Source: Occultella kanbiaonis
Lineage (GTDB): Bacteria; Actinomycetota; Actinomycetes; Actinomycetales; Beutenbergiaceae
Reading direction: 5' to 3'
Assembly (NCBI RefSeq): GCF_009708215.1
Contig: NZ_CP046175.1
Coordinates: forward strand, 4,898,001 to 4,962,000
Length of the DNA stretch: 64,000 nucleotides
A model generated the notes under the pieces. The model had not been told where the DNA came from. It ran no database searches and worked only from the letters and a program-made list of their open reading frames with translations. Each line of letters starts with the position of its first letter. The stretch's first letter is position 1. The position numbers and the translations under genes are program-made. Below, in pieces: positions 47,645 through 57,082 of the stretch.

Positions 47645-48399
47645 CGGGCGGGTGTGGGGCGGGGTAGCTGGATCCCGGACGTGCCGCCGTCCACGGACAG
47701 GCAGGTGCCCGTCACCGACCCGCTGGCCGGGGAGGCCAGGAAGACGACGGCCTTCGCCACGTCCTCCGGCAGCACGAGCCGGCCCATGGGCTGGCGGCCC
47801 TCGAGCGCGGCGCGCTCGGCCACCGGGTCCGCGGCGTTCGCGAGCAGCCGGCCGACCCACTCGGTGCCGACCGTGCCGGGCGCCACGCAGTTGACCCGGA
47901 TGCCCTCGCCCACGTGGTCCGCGGCCATCGCCTTGGTCAGCGCCAGCACGGCGCCCTTGCTCGCCGCGTACGCGGCCCGCTGCACGAGGCCGACGAGCGC
48001 GACGATCGAGGACATGTTCACGACAGCGGCCCGGTCCGAGGCGCGCAGGTAGGGCAGCGCGGCCCGGGTGACGGAGGCCATGCCGACGACGTTCACGTCG
48101 AGCACCTTGCGCCAGAGGTCCAGGTCGCCGTCCTCGACGGTGCCCTGGGCGCCGATGCCGGCGTTGTTGACGATCGCGTCGATGCCGTCGAGGGCTTCGG
48201 CCGCGGCGGCGATGGCCGCCTTGGTGGCACCCTCGTCGGTGATGTCACAGACGAAGGAGGTGACACCCTCGTCCGGCGACTCGGTCAGATCCAGGACCGC
48301 GACCCGCGCCCCCTGCGTGAGGAACTCGGCGGCAGTGGCCGCGCCGATGCCGGCCGCTCCCCCGGTGATGACGACCTTCAGGTCCTGGATGTCCGACAT
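47641..48399 (-). CDS. Short-chain dehydrogenase/reductase (SDR), sugar-acid pathway candidate
   Basis: The 252-residue classical SDR has the NAD-binding TGGAAGIGAAT motif, NNAG, Ser in VVNMSSIVA and the catalytic YAASK. The Asp after the second strand (AVLDLTES) favours NAD(H). It is coupled to the aldo/keto reductase; in fucose-oxidation clusters an SDR acts on the 2-keto-3-deoxy acid. The substrate is unproven. Confidence 0.85.
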   Translation of the reverse strand: MSDIQDLKVVITGGAAGIGAATAAEFLTQGARVAVLDLTESPDEGVTSFVCDITDEGATKAAIAAAAEALDGIDAIVNNAGIGAQGTVEDGDLDLWRKVLDVNVVGMASVTRAALPYLRASDRAAVVNMSSIVALVGLVQRAAYAASKGAVLALTKAMAADHVGEGIRVNCVAPGTVGTEWVGRLLANAADPVAERAALEGRQPMGRLVLPEDVAKAVVFLASPASGSVTGTCLSVDGGTSGIQLPRPTPAR

Positions 48400-48510
48400 G
48401 GGTGCCTCTCTGCAACATGGTCACGGCGCGCCCGCGCCGCCGATCGCGCTCATCCTAGAAGTTCGTCCGGATACCGACCACAGGGTGTTCACCCCTCGGG
48501 CGTCGATGGG

Positions 48511-48516
48511 TAGGCT
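48511..48516 (+). promoter_or_regulatory. -10 box implying a leaderless SGNH hydrolase transcript
   Basis: TAGGCT stands 8 bases before the GTG at 48525, so transcription would begin at or very near the start codon; no ribosome site is present. Confidence 0.45.
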
Positions 48517-48524
48517 GCCCGATC

Positions 48525-49115
48525 GTGACCATTCTCCTGACCGGTGACTCGATCACCGACGCCGGACGTGACCGTGACGACCTCGCCAGCCTGGGCTCCG
48601 GCTATGCCGCCCTGGTCGCGGCGGATCTGCCGGGCGAGCGGGTGATCAACACCGGCATCAGCGGCCACCGCGTGGTGGACCTGCAGGCGCGCTGGGACGT
48701 GGACGTCCTGGCACACGCCCCGGACGTGCTCTCGATCATGATCGGCATCAACGACACCTGGCGCCGCTACGACAACGACGACCCGACGTCCGCTGAGTCC
48801 TACGAGGCCGGCTACCGCGACCTGCTCGCCCGCGCCCAGGCGGCCGGCATCGCCCGGATCCTCCTCGTGGAGCCGTTCCTGCTGCCGGTCCGCCCGGACC
48901 AGTGGGACTGGCGGGAGGACCTGGACCCCAAGATCGCCGCGGTCCGGCGCCTCGCCGAGGAGTTCGGAGTCGAGTTCGTCGCCACCGACGGGCCGTACGC
49001 GCAGGCCGCCTCCCGCACCGGCGCCGCCGCGCTCGCCGCCGACGGCGTACACCCCTCACCCGAGGGGCACCGCTTCCTCGCGGACCGCTGGCTCGAGGTC
49101 TTCCGCACCGCCTGA
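48525..49115 (+). CDS. SGNH/GDSL hydrolase
   Basis: The 196-residue esterase has block I TGDSITDAGRD, block II Gly in NTGISGHRV, block III Asn in GINDTWRRY and block V DGVHPSPEGH. There is no signal peptide. Such small hydrolases often deacetylate oligosaccharides. It is divergent from the SDR-AKR pair by 125 bases. The start is the GTG at 48525, consistent with the -10 box just upstream. Confidence 0.88.
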   Translation: MTILLTGDSITDAGRDRDDLASLGSGYAALVAADLPGERVINTGISGHRVVDLQARWDVDVLAHAPDVLSIMIGINDTWRRYDNDDPTSAESYEAGYRDLLARAQAAGIARILLVEPFLLPVRPDQWDWREDLDPKIAAVRRLAEEFGVEFVATDGPYAQAASRTGAAALAADGVHPSPEGHRFLADRWLEVFRTA

Positions 49116-49162
49116 CCAGGCCGGCCCGCGCGCGGCAGCCCTACGCGGCAGCGTCAGTCCGC

Positions 49163-49255
49163 GCGCTGCGTCACTGACCCGCCTCGTGGGTCACTGACGC
49201 AGCGCCGTCCGAGCATTGCGCCACTGACCCGCCCCGTGGGTCACTGACGCAACGC
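49163..49255. repeat. Two tandem palindromic 40-bp units, 50-bp period
   Basis: Units 49166-49205 and 49216-49255 differ at four positions. Each folds into a long hairpin: 49163-49205 has an 18-bp stem with one C:C mismatch, and 49216-49252 a 15-bp stem with two mismatches. Both arms contain GTCACTGAC or a near match, itself a palindrome around a central C. They follow the SGNH gene and may terminate it. The rest of the gap (49256-49474), including a run of eight G, shows no gene, tRNA or recognisable site. Confidence 0.75.
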
Positions 49256-49474
49256 GCCCGGGCCATGGGTGGAGCGGCGCTCGACCTAGTCTCGACCAGG
49301 TCGAACCAGTCGCCGCGAACCGCCTATCTCGAGGCGCAGGCCACTGGCTCGACGCCTGTCATGGCGCGGGGGGGGTGGGTCCGGTATCGAGTGCCCGGGT
49401 CGTCGCGCGGTTCCGCGGGAGCGGGCGGGCCGCTCCTCGCGCATCCGCGGGAGCGGCGCCGCCCTCTGGACCAG

Positions 49475-49978
49475 TCAGCGGCTGTCGCTCTTGGCCTGCC
49501 GGCGCGCGCCCTGCGCCTTGCTGCTCGCGGCCGTCTTCTTCTGGGCCGGAGCCCGCGAGCCGACCTTGTTGCTGGCCTTCGCGCGGGAGGCCTTCGCCGG
49601 CGCGGAGGCAGCCGCGGCCGGAGCCTTGGCCGGCTCACCGGCAGCGGCGGCGAGCCGCTCGGCCTTGAGCTCGGCGGCACTGGCCCGAGCGGCCTTCGCC
49701 AGCGCGGCGCTGACCCGAGCCAGCGACTCCTCGAAGATCTCCGCCTTGTCCCCGCTGCGCCGGGGTGCCCGGCTGGCGGCGCCGCGGGCCCCCTTGAGGG
49801 GCACCTGCTCGGCGACCTCCGTGCGGTGCAGCTTCACGTACTTCGTGCGGGCGCGCCGGACCCTCGTCAGGAGCGCGTCGAGCCCGTCCTCGTCGAGGGT
49901 GTCCAGGTTCTTCTTCTCCGTCTCCAGGACGAGTTCGTACTCCTTGGACGTCAGGTTCCCGAGCGTTGCCTTTGCCAC
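49475..49978 (-). CDS. Conserved actinobacterial Ala/Lys-rich protein of unknown function
   Basis: The 167-residue protein has an N-terminal helical part (GNLTSKEYELVLETEKKN) with charged heptad-like spacing, a middle DKAEIFEESLARVSAAL segment, and a C-terminal Lys/Ala/Pro-rich tail similar to histone H1-like tails. It may bind nucleic acid. GTG at 49978 has GGGAGG about 6 bases before it, whereas the upstream continuation of the frame has no ribosome site. Confidence 0.78.
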   Translation of the reverse strand: MAKATLGNLTSKEYELVLETEKKNLDTLDEDGLDALLTRVRRARTKYVKLHRTEVAEQVPLKGARGAASRAPRRSGDKAEIFEESLARVSAALAKAARASAAELKAERLAAAAGEPAKAPAAAASAPAKASRAKASNKVGSRAPAQKKTAASSKAQGARRQAKSDSR

Positions 49979-50080
49979 GATCCGCCTCCCGTTCACACGC
50001 CGCGCGAGGGCCGCGCCGCGCCTGGTCACCGAGCCTACGCGGGCGAGCCCGGCACCGACCAGAGCAACGGCCCGTACGCA

Positions 50081-50121
50081 CACGAAGGGCCGGCCACCGT
50101 GATGGTGGCCGGCCCTTCGTG
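50081..50121. terminator. Strong bidirectional terminator hairpin after clpC
   Basis: A perfect 18-bp stem (arms 50081-50098 and 50104-50121) with loop GTGAT lies 26 bases beyond the clpC stop and upstream of the Ala/Lys-rich gene. It is the most stable hairpin in this part of the window. Confidence 0.8.
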
Positions 50122-50146
50122 GACTGCGATCAGTCCGCGACAGCGA

Positions 50147-52672
50147 TCAGTCCGCGGATGCGGCGGGCAGTTCCGGCATGGCACCGGCACCGACCGCGAG
50201 CGGTTCCTTCTCCTCGGTGGCCTTGGCCTCACCGCGGAAGGTGAACTCCCCGAGCAGCCCCTCGCCGACGGCGTCGACGATGATGTTCTGCCCCGCGGCG
50301 ATCTCGCCGTAGAGGATCTTCTCGGAGAGCTGGTCCTCGATCTCGCGCTGGATCGCGCGGCGCAGCGGCCGGGCGCCGAGGACCGGGTCGTACCCACGCT
50401 CGGCGAGCAGTTCCTTCGCCGCCGGAGTGAGCTCGATCGTCATGTCCTTGTCCGCGAGGCGGGTGGACAGCCGAGCCATCATCAGGTCGACGATCTGGAA
50501 GATCTCGTCCTGGGACAGCTGCGGGAACACGATCACGTCGTCGACACGGTTCAGGAACTCCGGGCGGAAGTGCTGCTTCAGCTCGTCGTTGACCTTGACC
50601 TTCATCCGGTCGTAGTTCGTGGACAGGTCCCCACCGGCCTGGAAGCCGGTGAGCAGGCCCTTGGCGATGTCCCGGGTACCGAGGTTCGTGGTCATGATGA
50701 TCACGGTGTTCTTGAAGTCCACCACCCGGCCCTGGGAGTCGGTCAGGCGACCGTCCTCGAGGATCTGCAGCAGCGAGTTGAAGATGTCCGCGTGGGCCTT
50801 CTCCACCTCGTCGAAGAGCACCACGGAGAACGGCTTGCGGCGCACCTTCTCGGTGAGCTGGCCACCCTCCTCGTAACCGACGTATCCGGGCGGGGACCCG
50901 AACAGTCGGGACACGGTGTGCTTCTCGGAGAACTCGCTCATGTCCAACTGGATGAGGGCGTCCTCGTCGCCGAACAGGAACTCCGCGAGCGCCTTGGCCA
51001 GCTCGGTCTTCCCGACGCCCGTGGGGCCGGCGAAGATGAACGAGCCACCGGGCCGCTTCGGGTCCTTCAGACCCGCACGGGTGCGCCGGATCGCCTGGGA
51101 GAGCGCCTTGATGGCCGCGTCCTGGCCGACGATCCGCTTGTGCAGCTCGTCCTCCATGCGCAGCAGCCGCGAGGACTCCTCCTCGGTGAGCTTGAACACC
51201 GGGATCCCGGTGGACACCGCGAGCACCTCGGCGATGAGTTCCTCATCGACCTCGGCGACGTTGTCCATGTCCCCGGACTTCCAGGCCTTCTCGCGCTCGA
51301 CGCGGGTGTTCGAGAGGTTCTTCTCCTCGTCCCGCAGCCGGGCAGCGCGCTCGAAGTCCTGGTCGTCGATCGCGGACTCCTTGGAGCGGCGGGTCTCGGC
51401 GATCTGCTCGTCGAGCTCACGCAGCTCCGGCGGCGCGGTCATCCGGCGGATCCGCAGCCGGGCGCCGGCCTCGTCGATCAGGTCGATCGCCTTGTCCGGC
51501 AGGAACCGGTCGTTGACGTACCGGTCGGCGAGCGTCGCGGCGGCCACGAGAGCACCGTCGGTGATCGTCACCCGGTGGTGCGCCTCGTACCGGTCGCGCA
51601 GGCCCTTGAGGATCTCGATGGCGTGCGCGAGCGTGGGCTCGGCCACCTGGATCGGCTGGAACCGGCGCTCGAGCGCGGCGTCCTTCTCGATGTGCTTGCG
51701 GTACTCCTCGAGGGTGGTCGCCCCGATCGTCTGGAGCTCACCACGGGCGAGCATCGGCTTCAGGATGCTGGCCGCGTCGATCGCACCCTCGGCGGCACCG
51801 GCCCCGACGAGCGTGTGGATCTCGTCGATGAACAGGATGATGTCTCCGCGGGTTCGGATCTCCTTGAGCACCTTCTTCAGGCGCTCCTCGAAGTCACCGC
51901 GGTAGCGCGACCCGGCCACAAGGGCGCCGAGGTCGAGGGTGTAGAGCTGCTTGTCCTTCAGGGTCTCGGGCACGTCGCCGCGCACGATGTCCTGGGCCAG
52001 GCCCTCCACCACGGCGGTCTTGCCGACGCCGGGCTCACCGATCAGCACCGGGTTGTTCTTGGTGCGCCGGGAGAGCACCTGCATGACCCGCTCGATCTCC
52101 TTGCCGCGCCCGATGACCGGGTCCAGCTTGTTCTCGCGGGCGGCCTGGGTCAGGTTGCGGCCGAACTGGTCCAGCACGGCCGAGCCCGAGGGGGTGCCCT
52201 CGGTGGGGCCGCCGGCGGAGACCGGCTCCTTGCCCTGGTAGCCGGACAGGAGCTGGATGACCTGCTGGCGGACCCGGTTCAGGTCGGCGCCGAGCTTGGT
52301 GAGCACCTGCGCGGCGACGCCCTCACCCTCGCGGATGAGGCCGAGCAGGATGTGCTCGGTGCCGATGTAGTTGTGGCCCAGCTGGAGCGCCTCACGCAGA
52401 GACAGCTCGAGGACCTTCTTCGCACGGGGGGTGAACGGGATGTGCCCGGACGGCGCCTGCTGACCCTCGCCGATGATTTCCTGGACCTGCTGGCGCACGG
52501 CCTCCAGGGAGATGTTCAGCGACTCCAGTGCCTTCGCGGCCACGCCCTCGCCCTCGTGGATGAGGCCGAGCAGGATGTGCTCGGTGCCGATGTAGTTGTG
52601 GTTGAGCATCCGCGCCTCTTCCTGGGCAAGGACAACCACTCGGCGGGCTCTGTCTGTAAATCTCTCGAACAT
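50147..52672 (-). CDS. clpC: ATP-dependent Clp protease ATP-binding subunit ClpC
   Basis: The 841-residue class I Hsp100 unfoldase has an N-terminal double Clp-N repeat ([20 protein letters not shown] twice), D1 Walker A GEPGVGKT, a central UVR/M-domain region ([14 protein letters not shown]), D2 GPTGVGKT and the sensor region GARPLRRAI. It unfolds substrates for ClpP. Start [13 protein letters not shown] is the canonical N-terminus, with GAGGAG 7 bases before the ATG. A GCTAACGGCG word about 60 bases upstream loosely resembles ClgR sites, which is weak evidence only. Confidence 0.98.
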   Translation of the reverse strand: MFERFTDRARRVVVLAQEEARMLNHNYIGTEHILLGLIHEGEGVAAKALESLNISLEAVRQQVQEIIGEGQQAPSGHIPFTPRAKKVLELSLREALQLGHNYIGTEHILLGLIREGEGVAAQVLTKLGADLNRVRQQVIQLLSGYQGKEPVSAGGPTEGTPSGSAVLDQFGRNLTQAARENKLDPVIGRGKEIERVMQVLSRRTKNNPVLIGEPGVGKTAVVEGLAQDIVRGDVPETLKDKQLYTLDLGALVAGSRYRGDFEERLKKVLKEIRTRGDIILFIDEIHTLVGAGAAEGAIDAASILKPMLARGELQTIGATTLEEYRKHIEKDAALERRFQPIQVAEPTLAHAIEILKGLRDRYEAHHRVTITDGALVAAATLADRYVNDRFLPDKAIDLIDEAGARLRIRRMTAPPELRELDEQIAETRRSKESAIDDQDFERAARLRDEEKNLSNTRVEREKAWKSGDMDNVAEVDEELIAEVLAVSTGIPVFKLTEEESSRLLRMEDELHKRIVGQDAAIKALSQAIRRTRAGLKDPKRPGGSFIFAGPTGVGKTELAKALAEFLFGDEDALIQLDMSEFSEKHTVSRLFGSPPGYVGYEEGGQLTEKVRRKPFSVVLFDEVEKAHADIFNSLLQILEDGRLTDSQGRVVDFKNTVIIMTTNLGTRDIAKGLLTGFQAGGDLSTNYDRMKVKVNDELKQHFRPEFLNRVDDVIVFPQLSQDEIFQIVDLMMARLSTRLADKDMTIELTPAAKELLAERGYDPVLGARPLRRAIQREIEDQLSEKILYGEIAAGQNIIVDAVGEGLLGEFTFRGEAKATEEKEPLAVGAGAMPELPAASAD

Positions 52673-52805
52673 CTGCGTACTCCTCACGGGCCGGGACCGA
52701 CACCGGTCATGGCGGTGTGTGTCATCGATGCTAACGGCGCCGGTCCGGCGATGATGCCCCTGTTCGCCAGCGGCAGAGAGCACGCCGGTCACGATCGTGC
52801 AACGC

Positions 52806-52850
52806 CCGACGGCGGATGGTCGCCGTCGGCGGCCCGCGCACCGCGGGCCG
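52806..52850 (-). terminator. Double hairpin after the macrodomain gene
   Basis: Two consecutive 9-bp stems (52806-52829, CCGACGGCG; 52830-52850, CGGCCCGCG with a 3-base loop) begin just downstream of the minus-strand stop and ahead of clpC. Confidence 0.6.
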
Positions 52851-52858
52851 TGGTCGCC

Positions 52859-53368
52859 TCAGGCGAGCTTGGCCTCGAACTCCTCGAGGGCGTCGGCTCC
52901 GAACAGGACGAACCGGACCGTCTCTACGCCGGGTGCGTCCGCCGCTCGGACGGTGCTCACCGCGATCTCGGCGACCTGCGCCATCTCCCAGCCGTAGACC
53001 CCGCCGCTGATCGCCGGGAACGCCACCGATGTGGCCCCGAGCCGGCTCGCCACATCGAGGCTCGAGGAGAACGCGGACGCGAGCAGCGCCGGGTCCGTCT
53101 GACCCCGGTGCCGGTTCGGCCCCACGGTGTGGATGACCCACCGGGCGGGCAGGTTCCCGGCGCCGGTCGCGACCGCCTGGCCGACCGGCAGCCCGTCCCG
53201 GAGCGTGGTAGCCCGCAGCCGCTGGCACTCCTCCAGCAGCGCCGGCCCGGCCCCGCGGTGGATGGCGCCGTCGACCCCACCTCCACCGAGCAGCGAGGAG
53301 TTCGCCGCGTTCACGATGGCGTCGACGGACTGGGTGGTGATGTCGCCGGCAACGGCTTCGATGCGCAT
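52859..53368 (-). CDS. Macrodomain protein, O-acetyl-ADP-ribose deacetylase type
   Basis: The 169-residue single macrodomain has the MacroD-like motifs GDITTQSVDAIVNAANSSLLGGGGVDGAIH and PAISGGVYGW, which bind ADP-ribose. It probably hydrolyses O-acetyl-ADP-ribose or mono-ADP-ribosyl esters. The ATG at 53368 lies inside the end of the upstream acetyltransferase gene (58-base overlap in a different frame). Confidence 0.92.
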   Translation of the reverse strand: MRIEAVAGDITTQSVDAIVNAANSSLLGGGGVDGAIHRGAGPALLEECQRLRATTLRDGLPVGQAVATGAGNLPARWVIHTVGPNRHRGQTDPALLASAFSSSLDVASRLGATSVAFPAISGGVYGWEMAQVAEIAVSTVRAADAPGVETVRFVLFGADALEEFEAKLA

Positions 53369-53916
53369 GACCCCACTGTGGCACGTCCGGGCACCGCGCC
53401 GGAGTCCGTGCGTGCCGCGAGTTCCAGCGTCATGAACACGCTGTTCGGGTCCTCGCGGTAGGACCCGAACGGACCGCACGGTGCGAACCCGTGACGGGTG
53501 TACAGGCTCCGGGCGGGCGCGAAGAACTCCTGCGACCCGGTCTCCAGGCTGACGCGGCCGTAGCCGCGCTCGCGGGCGGTCCCGAGCAGCCGGCGAAGAA
53601 CGGCGGACGCGACGCCGCGCCCACGCGCAGCGGGGGCGGTGCGCATCGACTTCAGCTCTCCGTGCCCGGCACGGGTCCCGCCTTCGTCACGGGGCGACGT
53701 CGCTTCGAGTTCGACGAGCGCACCACAGCCCAGCAGCGTGCCGTCGGGCGCCCGCGCGGAGAGGAATGCGACCCCGTCGGCCGCGAGCGCCTCGTGGTCG
53801 AGCGCGTGCACGGAGTCCGCGGGGGACGTGGCGAACATGTCCGTGAGGTGCTCGGCGAGCAGGGCCTGCACGTCGGCGCGGGACGGGGAGTCGGTGGCGA
53901 CGATCACCCGCACCAT
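53311..53916 (-). CDS. GNAT-family N-acetyltransferase
   Basis: The 201-residue protein has GNAT motif A (LKSMRTAPAARGRGVASAVLRRLL) with the R/Q-x-x-G-R/A acetyl-CoA loop, and motif B around LYTRHGFAPCGPFGSY. It resembles PhnO/YafP-like acetyltransferases of unknown acceptor. The last 20 residues overlap the macrodomain gene and look like read-through (Pro/Ser-rich). Confidence 0.88.
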   Translation of the reverse strand: MVRVIVATDSPSRADVQALLAEHLTDMFATSPADSVHALDHEALAADGVAFLSARAPDGTLLGCGALVELEATSPRDEGGTRAGHGELKSMRTAPAARGRGVASAVLRRLLGTARERGYGRVSLETGSQEFFAPARSLYTRHGFAPCGPFGSYREDPNSVFMTLELAARTDSGAVPGRATVGSCASKPLPATSPPSPSTPS

Positions 53917-54054
53917 GGTGTCGCGACGACGTTTCTCGGGGATTTCGCCGGGCGATCGGAGGAGCCGTCAGTGCCCGATGTCGTGCCCACCCGGCACGAC
54001 GCGCCCCGCGACGCCCGGTCCAGCCGTCCCACCAGCCGAGCGACGGTGTCTCCC

Positions 54055-54480
54055 TCAGCTCTCCACGAGCAACGTGAACGGCCCTTCGTTCACCAGCGAG
54101 ACCGACATCATCGCGCCGAACTCGCCTGTCGCCGTGGTGATCCCCCGCTCGCGCAGGTCCGCGACCACCGCCTCCACCAGCGGCTCCGCGACCGGGCCCG
54201 GGGCGGCCGCGGACCAGGACGGACGCCGGCCCTTGCGGGTGTCCCCGTACAGAGTGAACTGGCTGACCACGAGCACGCCGGCGGCCGGGGTGTCCGCCAC
54301 GGACGCCTCCCCCTCGAGGATCCGCAGCTCGGCGATCTTGCGGGCCACTCGCCGCGCGTCGTCGGCGGTGTCCGCCACCGCGACCCCGACGAGGGCGAGC
54401 AGGCCCGGGCCGATCTGCCCCACGACCTCGCCGTCGACGTGCACCGACGCGGAACTGACCCGCTGCAGCACCGCCCGCAT
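54055..54480 (-). CDS. dtd: D-aminoacyl-tRNA deacylase
   Basis: The 141-residue enzyme hydrolyses D-aminoacyl-tRNA. It has the active-site SQFTLYGD motif and the C-terminal cross-dimer motif that usually reads Gly-cisPro (here [12 protein letters not shown]). The ATG at 54480 is the canonical start ([13 protein letters not shown]). It follows the asparaginase gene by four bases, forming an operon with it. Confidence 0.95.
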   Translation of the reverse strand: MRAVLQRVSSASVHVDGEVVGQIGPGLLALVGVAVADTADDARRVARKIAELRILEGEASVADTPAAGVLVVSQFTLYGDTRKGRRPSWSAAAPGPVAEPLVEAVVADLRERGITTATGEFGAMMSVSLVNEGPFTLLVES

Positions 54481-54484
54481 CGCC

Positions 54485-55477
54485 TCAGCCCAGCCCGGGC
54501 GGCGCTTCGGCGCCGAAGGCGGCGCGGATCGCGCCTGCGGGCGCCCCACCACCGAGGACCGGCACCCGCCCCCACGACCAGAACCCCTCGACGCCCAGCT
54601 CGTGCAGCGCGGCGGCGAGGATCACCGGACGGGCCCGGCCTCCGCCGTCGGACACCTTGAACGCGAGCGCGCGGCCGTCGGGCATCGCCGCGGCATACAC
54701 GCCGTCGGCGCCGTCCTTGGCGACCAGGCCCGGCTCGGAGGTCATCGCCTCGGTGACGTCGCGGCCGGTGCCGCCGACCAGCCACGGGTGCGCGGTCATC
54801 GCGGCCCGCACCCGTGCCTCGGGGCCGGTCTCGGCGGCGGCGATCCGGGCGAACGCGCGCGCCAGGCCGACCACGGTGGTCGAGAACTGCGGCGCCCCGC
54901 AACCGTCCACCGCCAGGTGCGCTGGTTCGACACCGGTCAGCTCGGTGATGGTCGCCGCGATCGACTGCTGCAGCGGGTGGGCGGGATCCAGGTACCCCTC
55001 CGTGGGCCACCCGGCGGCGCGGCAGGTGGCCAGCATGCCGGCGTGCTTGCCGGAGCAGTTGTGCGCGAGCGCCGACGGCGGCCGCCCGGCCGCGATCCAC
55101 GCGGCGGCACTCGGTTCGTGCCAGGGCAGCGACGGTGGGGTGCGCAGGTCGGCCTCGCTCAGACCGGCACCGGCGAGGATGGTCGCCGCGACGTCGAGGT
55201 GCCGCGGCTCGCCGTAGTGTGACGCGCACACGAGAGCGAGCTGCTCATTGCTGACCTCCAGCCCCGCGCGCAGCATCGCCAGCGCCTGCACCGGTTTGAT
55301 GGCCGACCGGGGGTAGATCTCCTGCTCGGGCTCACCCAGCGTGCGGACGGCCGCGCCGTCGGCGCCGAGGGCGACCAGATGTCCGGTGTGCACCGACTCC
55401 ACCAGTGTCCCCCGGATCACCCACGCCAGCGGCTCCCCCGGCGCGGGTCGAGCCAGCCGCGGCGGTGGCTTCACCAC
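54485..55477 (-). CDS. Asparaginase II (rhizobial AnsA-type)
   Basis: The 330-residue protein of the thermolabile asparaginase family has [17 protein letters not shown] (catalytic SxxK-type Ser/Lys), [11 protein letters not shown] and VDGCGAPQ. It hydrolyses asparagine to aspartate and ammonia. The GTG at 55477 overlaps the DUF2516 gene end by seven bases, so DUF2516-asparaginase-dtd are one transcript. Confidence 0.92.
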   Translation of the reverse strand: MVKPPPRLARPAPGEPLAWVIRGTLVESVHTGHLVALGADGAAVRTLGEPEQEIYPRSAIKPVQALAMLRAGLEVSNEQLALVCASHYGEPRHLDVAATILAGAGLSEADLRTPPSLPWHEPSAAAWIAAGRPPSALAHNCSGKHAGMLATCRAAGWPTEGYLDPAHPLQQSIAATITELTGVEPAHLAVDGCGAPQFSTTVVGLARAFARIAAAETGPEARVRAAMTAHPWLVGGTGRDVTEAMTSEPGLVAKDGADGVYAAAMPDGRALAFKVSDGGGRARPVILAAALHELGVEGFWSWGRVPVLGGGAPAGAIRAAFGAEAPPGLG

Positions 55478-55809
55478 CGGCTGCCCCCACCGCCACCGCT
55501 GCCGCCGGAGCCGCCGCGGCCGCTGTACCGGGCCACGGCGGGGCGCACGTCCGCGAGGTAGATGCCGGCCGGGATCGCCGCGATGAGCACGAGGAACAGC
55601 GAGCTGCCGCCCCCGCCCGCGGGGATGCCGAGGAAGCCGAGCACAGTGGCAAGGGCGAGCACGCCGCCCCAGAAGCCCTTGGTGCGCTTGTCGGCCGAGG
55701 TGAACGCCGTCGACGGCCGCAGCAGGGCGTCGACCAGGGCCCAGAGGGCGAGCCCGAAGGCGATGACGGACAGGCCGAGGAACAGGTACGCCTGGATGAT
55801 CGCGATCAC
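55471..55809 (-). CDS. DUF2516 family small membrane protein
   Basis: The 112-residue protein has an N-terminal hydrophobic helix (IQAYLFLGLSVIAFGLALWALVDAL), a conserved FWGGVLALA segment, a third helix and a Gly/Ser-rich tail. Its function is unknown; in actinobacteria it often neighbours this asparaginase. GTG start. Confidence 0.85.
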   Translation of the reverse strand: MIAIIQAYLFLGLSVIAFGLALWALVDALLRPSTAFTSADKRTKGFWGGVLALATVLGFLGIPAGGGGSSLFLVLIAAIPAGIYLADVRPAVARYSGRGGSGGSGGGGGSRW

Positions 55810-55834
55810 AGCATGAGGGTACGCGAGCGGCGCC

Positions 55835-56977
55835 TCAGCCGGGTCGCCCGGTGTCGATCTCGATGAGGGCCTCCCGGGCCTGGGTGCCGGTCATCCCGGT
55901 CAGCTCGAGCAGGTCCACCACGAGCGAGCGCAGCAGCACCACCAGCGTCTGGGTCTGCCACCCGGTGAACGCCTGCGGGTCCAGGTCGCCCGCCACCGAG
56001 AGCAGCTGCGGACGCAGCCGGATCAGGTCGGCGTTCGAACCGAACGCGACCCCGATGTCCCGGCTCGCCCGGGCGGTCACCTCGAGGATGCCGGCGACCC
56101 GGTCGTTGTCCTGCATGGTGGCGGAGACGGACCAGGACCGGCGCGCGATCACCCGGAGGTTGCGCATCGCCCGGTCGCACAGGGTGCTGGCCCGCTGGAG
56201 CCGGGTGAGGAGGTCGTCGTGGCGCAACGCCGACGGCGTCAGCCGGGTCGCCTCGAGGGCGTCCCGCACGAGCGTGTTCCACTCGTCGATGACCCCCTGC
56301 GACCCGCGCGCCCGGACCAGGGCGTCGTTGAGGACCTCCGGGTCGGCGAGCCGGATGCCGCGGGCCAGGTCCTCGGCGGTGATGGCCAGTTCGGCCATCC
56401 CGGCGGCGGCCAGCGACTGCGCCCGCTTGCGCACGTCGAGCGGCAGCAGGGCCGCGGTGAGCAGGGCCAGCGCGCCTCCGATGAGGGCGTCCAGCCAGCG
56501 CCCGACCCCGCCACCGAGGAGCGTGGTGGAGAACCCCACGATCACCACGGCCTGCACCCCGGCCTGCATGGCGAGCATCTGCGCGCCGTCGACGAGCCGG
56601 GCCACCGAGACCGCGAGCGCGAGCACCACGGCGATCTGCACGGGTCCGGTGCCGAACAGGTGCGCGAACACCTCGCCGAACGCGACCCCGAGGGTCACCC
56701 CGAGCGCTAGTTCGGCCACCTTGCGCGGGCGCCGGTCGTTGCCGTACCCGAGGCACACCCAGGCTGCGATCGCCGCGAACACCGGCACCTCGTGGCCGAC
56801 CAGGTACAGCGCGATGGCGTAGGCGACCCCGGCGGCCACGGACGCGCTGATGATCCCGACTGCGTTCGAGCGGAGCCGGCGGACGCCGCGGCCGACTCGG
56901 GCGCCGACGAGGACGCGGGCCCGGCGCAGGTCGAATCGCCGTCGGGGTGCGTCGGCGCGCGCCGGTCCGTTGCTCAC
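55835..56977 (-). CDS. FUSC-family (aromatic acid exporter-like) membrane protein
   Basis: The 380-residue protein has an N-terminal membrane domain of about six helices (AYAIALYLVGHEVPVFAAIAAWVCLGYG) and a cytoplasmic helical half with charged coiled-coil character. This matches the FUSC/ArAE group, linked to export of aromatic acids. GTG start (MSNGPAR). It is separated from DUF2516 by 25 bases and could share its message. Confidence 0.85.
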   Translation of the reverse strand: MSNGPARADAPRRRFDLRRARVLVGARVGRGVRRLRSNAVGIISASVAAGVAYAIALYLVGHEVPVFAAIAAWVCLGYGNDRRPRKVAELALGVTLGVAFGEVFAHLFGTGPVQIAVVLALAVSVARLVDGAQMLAMQAGVQAVVIVGFSTTLLGGGVGRWLDALIGGALALLTAALLPLDVRKRAQSLAAAGMAELAITAEDLARGIRLADPEVLNDALVRARGSQGVIDEWNTLVRDALEATRLTPSALRHDDLLTRLQRASTLCDRAMRNLRVIARRSWSVSATMQDNDRVAGILEVTARASRDIGVAFGSNADLIRLRPQLLSVAGDLDPQAFTGWQTQTLVVLLRSLVVDLLELTGMTGTQAREALIEIDTGRPG

Positions 56978-57082
56978 ACCTGGACAGCGTACGGGTGGCG
57001 GGTGGCTCCCACCGATCGGCTGCGCGAGAACTCCCCGACGGCGCGGCGCCGGTTCCGCGGGTCCGTCCCGCTCAGGCGGGTG

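Noticed and set aside
49256-49474. tRNA gene
   Set aside because: The stretch contains tRNA-like words (AGGTCGAACCAG) but no acceptor stem, anticodon arm or TTCGA loop in proper order could be folded by eye.
52673-52745. ClgR operator ahead of clpC
   Set aside because: GCTAACGGCG only partly matches described ClgR sites, so it is mentioned in the clpC entry but not listed as a site.
49265-53461. A 1398-codon open frame on the plus strand
   Set aside because: It is antisense to the Ala/Lys-rich gene, clpC and the macrodomain gene, and has no domain pattern of its own.
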